From: Microbacterium hatanonis
Lineage (GTDB): Bacteria; Actinomycetota; Actinomycetes; Actinomycetales; Microbacteriaceae
NCBI RefSeq assembly: GCF_008017415.1
Contig: NZ_VRSV01000002.1
Location: 124,001 to 188,000, forward strand
Length of the DNA: 64,000 nucleotides
Direction: 5' to 3'
A program made the position numbers and the translations under genes. Of the stretch, positions 60,402 through 64,000 are shown piece after piece; position 1 is the stretch's first letter, and each line of letters opens with the position of its first letter. A model generated the notes under the pieces. It ran no database searches and was not told the origin of the DNA. It saw only the letters and a program-made list of their open reading frames with translations.

Positions 60402-61433
60402 TCAGGCGGGGAGCGCCACTCCGTGGTCGGTCGCGTACGCCTCCACCGCGGCGACGAACGCGGCGCGGCGCGCGGGGGTGAGCCACGACGCCTCGAAGGA
60501 GTTGATCGCGAGCTGCACGAGGTCGGTCTGCGACAGCCCCGCCTGCTCGGCGAGGGCGACGTAGTTCTCGCCGACGTAGGCGCCGAAGTAGGCCGGGTCG
60601 TCGGAGTTGACCGTCACCCGCAGGCCTTCGCGCAGGAGCCCCACGATCTCGTCGGCCTTCATCTGCTCGGTCACGAACGAGTTCGACACGGGGCAGGTGG
60701 TGAACCCGAGACCGCGCTCCTTCGCGAGGGCGACGAGCGCGGGATCCTCGACGATGTTCGTGCCGTGGTCGATGCGGTCGACCCCGATCTCCTCGATGAC
60801 CGCTCGGATGTTGTCGACCGAGCCGACCTGGTCGATGTCGCAGTGCATCGTGAGGAAGAACCCCTCGGCCTTCGCGCGGGCGAAGACGTCGGCGAACTTG
60901 CCGGGCGGGTTGTCGCGCTCGTCGGAGTCGAGGCCCACACCGATGATCCACGCCTTGTACGGCAGCGCCTCCATGAGCGTCGTCATGGCGTGCTCGGCCG
61001 AGAAGTCGCGGAGGAAGCAGAGGATCAGTTCGGCTGAGATGCCCAGTTCGCTCTCGGCGCGGACCGCTGCCCTCCGGTAGCCGCCGATGACGTTGCCGAA
61101 GGGCACCCCGCGGCTCGTGTGCGCCTGCGGGTCGAAGAACATCTCGACGTGCACGACACCCTGCTCCTTCGCACGCAGCAGGTACGCCCAGGCCAGGTCG
61201 TGGAAGTCGTCGGCCGTCTGCAGCACGTTCATCGCCGGGTAGTACACCGCGAGGAAGCTCGTCAGGTCGGTGAAGTCGTACGTCGCCTTCACCGCGTCGA
61301 CGGTCTTCTCGGCGAGCTCGATGCCGTTGCGCGCGGCGAGGTCGAACTTGAGCTCGGGCTCGAGCGTGCCCTCGAGGTGCAGATGCAGCTCGGCCTTGGG
61401 CAGGCCGAAGGCGAAGTCGGTCAGGGAGGTCAT
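60402..61433 (-). CDS. Adenosine/adenine deaminase-family enzyme 2 with altered active site
   Basis: The 343-residue product has LPKAELHLHLEGTLEPEL, IDHGTNIVEDP and VTVNSDDPAYFGAYVGENY, as in adenosine/adenine deaminases. The motif that normally reads HAGE, where Glu is the catalytic acid, reads LTMHCDIDQVGS, so the Glu position is Ile with Asp on either side. Either an Asp replaces the Glu or the reaction differs. AAAGGA precedes the ATG. It is first of three overlapping or abutting genes and follows the ABC transporter genes. Confidence 0.85.
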   Translation of the reverse strand: MTSLTDFAFGLPKAELHLHLEGTLEPELKFDLAARNGIELAEKTVDAVKATYDFTDLTSFLAVYYPAMNVLQTADDFHDLAWAYLLRAKEQGVVHVEMFFDPQAHTSRGVPFGNVIGGYRRAAVRAESELGISAELILCFLRDFSAEHAMTTLMEALPYKAWIIGVGLDSDERDNPPGKFADVFARAKAEGFFLTMHCDIDQVGSVDNIRAVIEEIGVDRIDHGTNIVEDPALVALAKERGLGFTTCPVSNSFVTEQMKADEIVGLLREGLRVTVNSDDPAYFGAYVGENYVALAEQAGLSQTDLVQLAINSFEASWLTPARRAAFVAAVEAYATDHGVALPA

Positions 61434-61493
61434 GCGGGAGTGTCCTTTCGGGCGGACGGATGCGGCGGATGCGGCGGGATGCGTCAGGATGCG

Positions 61494-62375
61494 TCAGGAC
61501 CGGTCGGCCATGCCCATGCGGGCCAGCACCACCGACTCGACGATCTGCACGAGGTTGTAGAGGATGAGCGCGGTGCCGGTGACCAGCACGACGGCCGTCC
61601 ACACCGCCGAGAACTGCGCCCCGGCGATGTAGCCGCCGACGGCACCGCCGATGCCGCCGCCGACCGCGAGCCATTCCGCGAGGAGCGCGCCGGTGATCGC
61701 GCCCGGCACCGAGATGCGCACCGCCGCGAAGAACTCGGGCAGGGAGCTCGGCAGGGCGACCTTGCGCAGTCGCGTCCAGGCGTTGCCGCCGTAGACGGCG
61801 ACGAGGTCGTTCATCTGCGGCGAGGCCGACTTGAGGCCGAACACGATGTTCACGAGGGCCGGGAAGAGCACCACGATCCCGCCGATCACGGCGACCGAGG
61901 CGAACTCGCGTCCGAAGATGAGGATGATCACGGGCGCCATGGCCACGAGCGGCACGGAGCGCAGCAGCATCGCCATCGGCATGAGCGCGTGCTCGACGCC
62001 TTTGCTCAGCTGGAACACGATCGCCACCAGCAGTGCGACGACGAGGCCCGCGGCGAACCCGACGAACGAGTGGCCGAGGGTCACACCGAGCTGACCGAAC
62101 AACTGCGCCCGGTTCGCCTCGGCGTTGGGCACCGTGAAGAGGAAGTTCCAGACGTCGATCGGTCCCTTGCCGACGTAGGCCGACACCTGGAAGACCCCGA
62201 GGGCTCCGACCCAGATGACGAGCACCGCGACGATGGTGAGCACGAAGGTCAGGAGAGCACGGGTGAGTGCTCGGACGGTGGACTTCGTCGCCTCACGGCG
62301 GATCTCGGCGTTCAGCTTCGCGATCGACTCGGCGCCGCCCGGCACGGTGACCGCGGGCAGGGTGTCCATGCTCAT
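61494..62375 (-). CDS. ABC transporter permease, SsuC/TauC-like (second)
   Basis: The 293-residue product has six membrane segments with an EAA-type loop (GGNAWTRLRKVALPSSLPEF, FAAVRISVPGAITGALLAEW). The start overlaps the other permease by ATGA. Two non-identical permeases with one ATPase suggest a heteromeric importer of the nitrate/sulfonate/taurine (and pyrimidine-precursor) class. Confidence 0.9.
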   Translation of the reverse strand: MSMDTLPAVTVPGGAESIAKLNAEIRREATKSTVRALTRALLTFVLTIVAVLVIWVGALGVFQVSAYVGKGPIDVWNFLFTVPNAEANRAQLFGQLGVTLGHSFVGFAAGLVVALLVAIVFQLSKGVEHALMPMAMLLRSVPLVAMAPVIILIFGREFASVAVIGGIVVLFPALVNIVFGLKSASPQMNDLVAVYGGNAWTRLRKVALPSSLPEFFAAVRISVPGAITGALLAEWLAVGGGIGGAVGGYIAGAQFSAVWTAVVLVTGTALILYNLVQIVESVVLARMGMADRS

Positions 62376-63247
62376 CGGGATGCTCCCTTCGACCAGGGCG
62401 CGACGGCCCGCGAGATGAGACCGAGCAGCGCGTAGCCCAGGAGAGCGACGGCCCCGGAGGCGAGCGCGATGTCCCACACCCGGGCCGAGTTGAGTGCCTG
62501 CTGGGCGGCGATCATGGCCGGACCGACGCCCACGGTGATCTTGCCGAAGAACTCCCCGAGCACCGCACCGAGGAAGGCCGCGGGCACCGCGATCTGGAGG
62601 GCGTTGAGGATCGCGGGGAGGGAGGCGATGAGACGCACCTTCCGCAGCTGCGTGAGCCGCGAGCCGCCGTAGACGGTGATGAGGTCGAGGCTCGCCTTGT
62701 CGGCTGCCTTCAGCCCGAGGAGCGCGCCGACGACGGTCGTGAAGAAGCAGCTCAGCGCGGCGAGGAACACCGCTGTCGTCGAGGGCTGACCGGCCGTCGG
62801 GATCGGGACGATCACGGTCAGCAGCAGACCCAGCGCAACGATCGGGATGCAGTAGGTGATGATCGCGATCTGCATCACCACGCCCTCCAGGCGCGGCACG
62901 ATCAGCACGAGCGCGGCGAGCACGAGGGCGAGGCCGTTCCCCCAGAGGTAGCCGATGCCCGCCTCGGTCAGCGTGATGCCGAAGTTCTTGGCGTAGAACT
63001 CCCACCCGGTGTCGAAGAACTCCACGACGACCTGCAGCGGAGTCGGAATGGCCTGAACCCCGCCGGGGCCGACGTTCGAGAACACCGTCGCCGCGAGGAT
63101 CCACCAGACCGCGATGATGCCGATGACGCCGATCGCCCCGGTCAGCCACGCGGGAAGCGCGATGTCCTCCCACTGGATCGCGCGCGGCTTCGAGTCCTGG
63201 GGGGCAGGACCGCCCGGGCTCTTCGTCGCGGGAGCGTCAATGGTCAT
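62372..63247 (-). CDS. ABC transporter permease, SsuC/TauC-like (first)
   Basis: The 291-residue product has six membrane segments and an EAA loop ([40 protein letters not shown]). It overlaps the ATPase stop by 11 bases. Sequence similarity to its neighbour is moderate, as in paired permeases of RutG-less pyrimidine or hydroxymethylpyrimidine importers. Confidence 0.9.
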   Translation of the reverse strand: MTIDAPATKSPGGPAPQDSKPRAIQWEDIALPAWLTGAIGVIGIIAVWWILAATVFSNVGPGGVQAIPTPLQVVVEFFDTGWEFYAKNFGITLTEAGIGYLWGNGLALVLAALVLIVPRLEGVVMQIAIITYCIPIVALGLLLTVIVPIPTAGQPSTTAVFLAALSCFFTTVVGALLGLKAADKASLDLITVYGGSRLTQLRKVRLIASLPAILNALQIAVPAAFLGAVLGEFFGKITVGVGPAMIAAQQALNSARVWDIALASGAVALLGYALLGLISRAVAPWSKGASR

Positions 63248-64000
63248 CGGCGGCGGCGCCTCCGACGCCGAACAGCAGTTCCTGCGCGTGATCGACGTAG
63301 GCGTGGAACTCGGGCGTGCGCATCATCTCGGGGGTCCGCGGACGAGGGAGGTCGATGGTCATGACCTCCTTGATCCGCCCGGGACGCGGGCTCATGACGG
63401 CCACCTGGTCGGAGAGGAAGATCGCCTCCGAGATGCCGTGCGTGACCAGGAGGGTCGTCGCGGGCTTCTCGGTCCAGATGCGCAGCAGCTCGAGGTTGAG
63501 CTTCTGCCGTGTCATGTCGTCGAGGGCGCCGAACGGTTCGTCGAACAGCAGCACCGAGGGCTTCATGATCAGCGACCGGGCGATCGACACGCGCTGGCGC
63601 ATGCCGCCCGACAACTGCGCGGGCTTCGCCTTCTCGAAGCCCTTGAGCCCGACCAGGTCGATCATCTCCGCGACGTAGGCCTTGTCGACGGGCTTGCCCG
63701 CGACTTCGAACGGCAACTGGATGTTCGACTGCACGCTCCGCCACGGCAGGAGCGCCGAATCCTGGAAAGCGATGCCCAGCTCGTTGCCCCGGCGCAGCTC
63801 CTTGGGGCTCTTGCCGTCGACACGGGTAGTGCCGCTGGTCGGGTCCTCCAGACCGGCGAGGATCCGCAGGATCGTCGACTTGCCGCACCCCGATGGACCG
63901 AGGAGGGCCAGGAACGTTCCCTGGTCGGTGTGGAGGTTGGCGTCCTGCAGCGCGACGACGCTCTTGCGTCCGACGCTGAAGACCTTGTTCAGTCCGGTGA
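63237..64000 (-). CDS. ABC transporter ATPase, SsuB/TauB-like (start beyond window)
   Basis: 254 codons are visible, with the N terminus cut off by the window end. Walker [16 protein letters not shown]-loop [15 protein letters not shown], signature [15 protein letters not shown], Walker [14 protein letters not shown] and H-loop [10 protein letters not shown] are all present. It drives the two permeases encoded directly downstream. A binding-protein gene may lie to the right of the window; otherwise the one at 50379 serves it. Confidence 0.93.
   Translation of the reverse strand, partial: TGLNKVFSVGRKSVVALQDANLHTDQGTFLALLGPSGCGKSTILRILAGLEDPTSGTTRVDGKSPKELRRGNELGIAFQDSALLPWRSVQSNIQLPFEVAGKPVDKAYVAEMIDLVGLKGFEKAKPAQLSGGMRQRVSIARSLIMKPSVLLFDEPFGALDDMTRQKLNLELLRIWTEKPATTLLVTHGISEAIFLSDQVAVMSPRPGRIKEVMTIDLPRPRTPEMMRTPEFHAYVDHAQELLFGVGGAAADDH

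Overview
The window reads as a high-GC Gram-positive chromosome, most probably from the family Microbacteriaceae and plausibly the genus Microbacterium. This rests on very strong G/C third positions, frequent ATGA/GTGA/TGATG stop-start couplings, DUF3073 and sterol-carrier genes near purine genes, a CebR-type cellobiose system, DtxR/IdeR boxes and many leaderless-looking starts. It is a mostly chromosomal gene set. I see no tRNA, rRNA, CRISPR, phage or transposase, and no gene-free stretch longer than about 220 bases.

Layout. 1-5.6 kb: 5' end of an RND exporter with a TetR-like operator, topoisomerase IB, a small Rho_N-like protein, an AzoR-like oxidoreductase divergent from an HxlR regulator, a DUF4097-PadR pair with two palindromic operators, a universal stress protein and DUF3073. 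5.6-11.7 kb: purM-purF-MFS, then a DUF559 nuclease-like gene flanked by two copies of an intergenic palindrome, and two hypothetical genes. 11.7-20.3 kb: a heme/iron surface and uptake locus. Five overlapping minus-strand genes (hmuT-hmuU-hmuV and two membrane-anchored surface proteins) are divergent from an HtaA-like/WxL-like fusion and a DUF916-type WxL partner, with two DtxR/IdeR-like boxes between them. 20.2-31.6 kb: sterol-carrier protein and purD, SulP with MerR, PadR-MFS, TfoX-N, purC, uracil permease, an HxlR/QorB pair and an Eis-type acetyltransferase. 31.6-37.7 kb: cebR, bglC, cebG, cebF and cebE with three CebR boxes around the promoter. 37.7-40.1 kb: purS-purQ, a cupin and a 2-hydroxyacid dehydrogenase.

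40.2-50.2 kb is a purine salvage/catabolism region. It holds a MobA/MocA-like Mo-cofactor nucleotidyltransferase, XdhC, a guanine-type deaminase, a nucleoside phosphorylase, an 8-oxoguanine-deaminase-like amidohydrolase, a nucleoside hydrolase, the xanthine dehydrogenase FAD subunit, a fused Fe-S/molybdopterin subunit and an XRE-cupin regulator. Together they could take nucleosides and aminopurines to hypoxanthine/xanthine and oxidise them; no uricase or later step is present.

50.2-64 kb continues with an NMT1/THI5-like binding protein, a second amidohydrolase, an aldehyde dehydrogenase, an LLM flavin monooxygenase, a two-subunit TPP enzyme of sulfopyruvate-decarboxylase type and a GMC oxidoreductase. 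On the opposite strand are two adenosine-deaminase-family enzymes around a second XRE-cupin regulator, and an SsuBC-like ABC transporter cut by the window end. This gene combination matches no pathway I can name and is the best candidate for an undescribed catabolic system. The other strong candidate is the histidine-free HtaA-WxL-DUF916 surface system.
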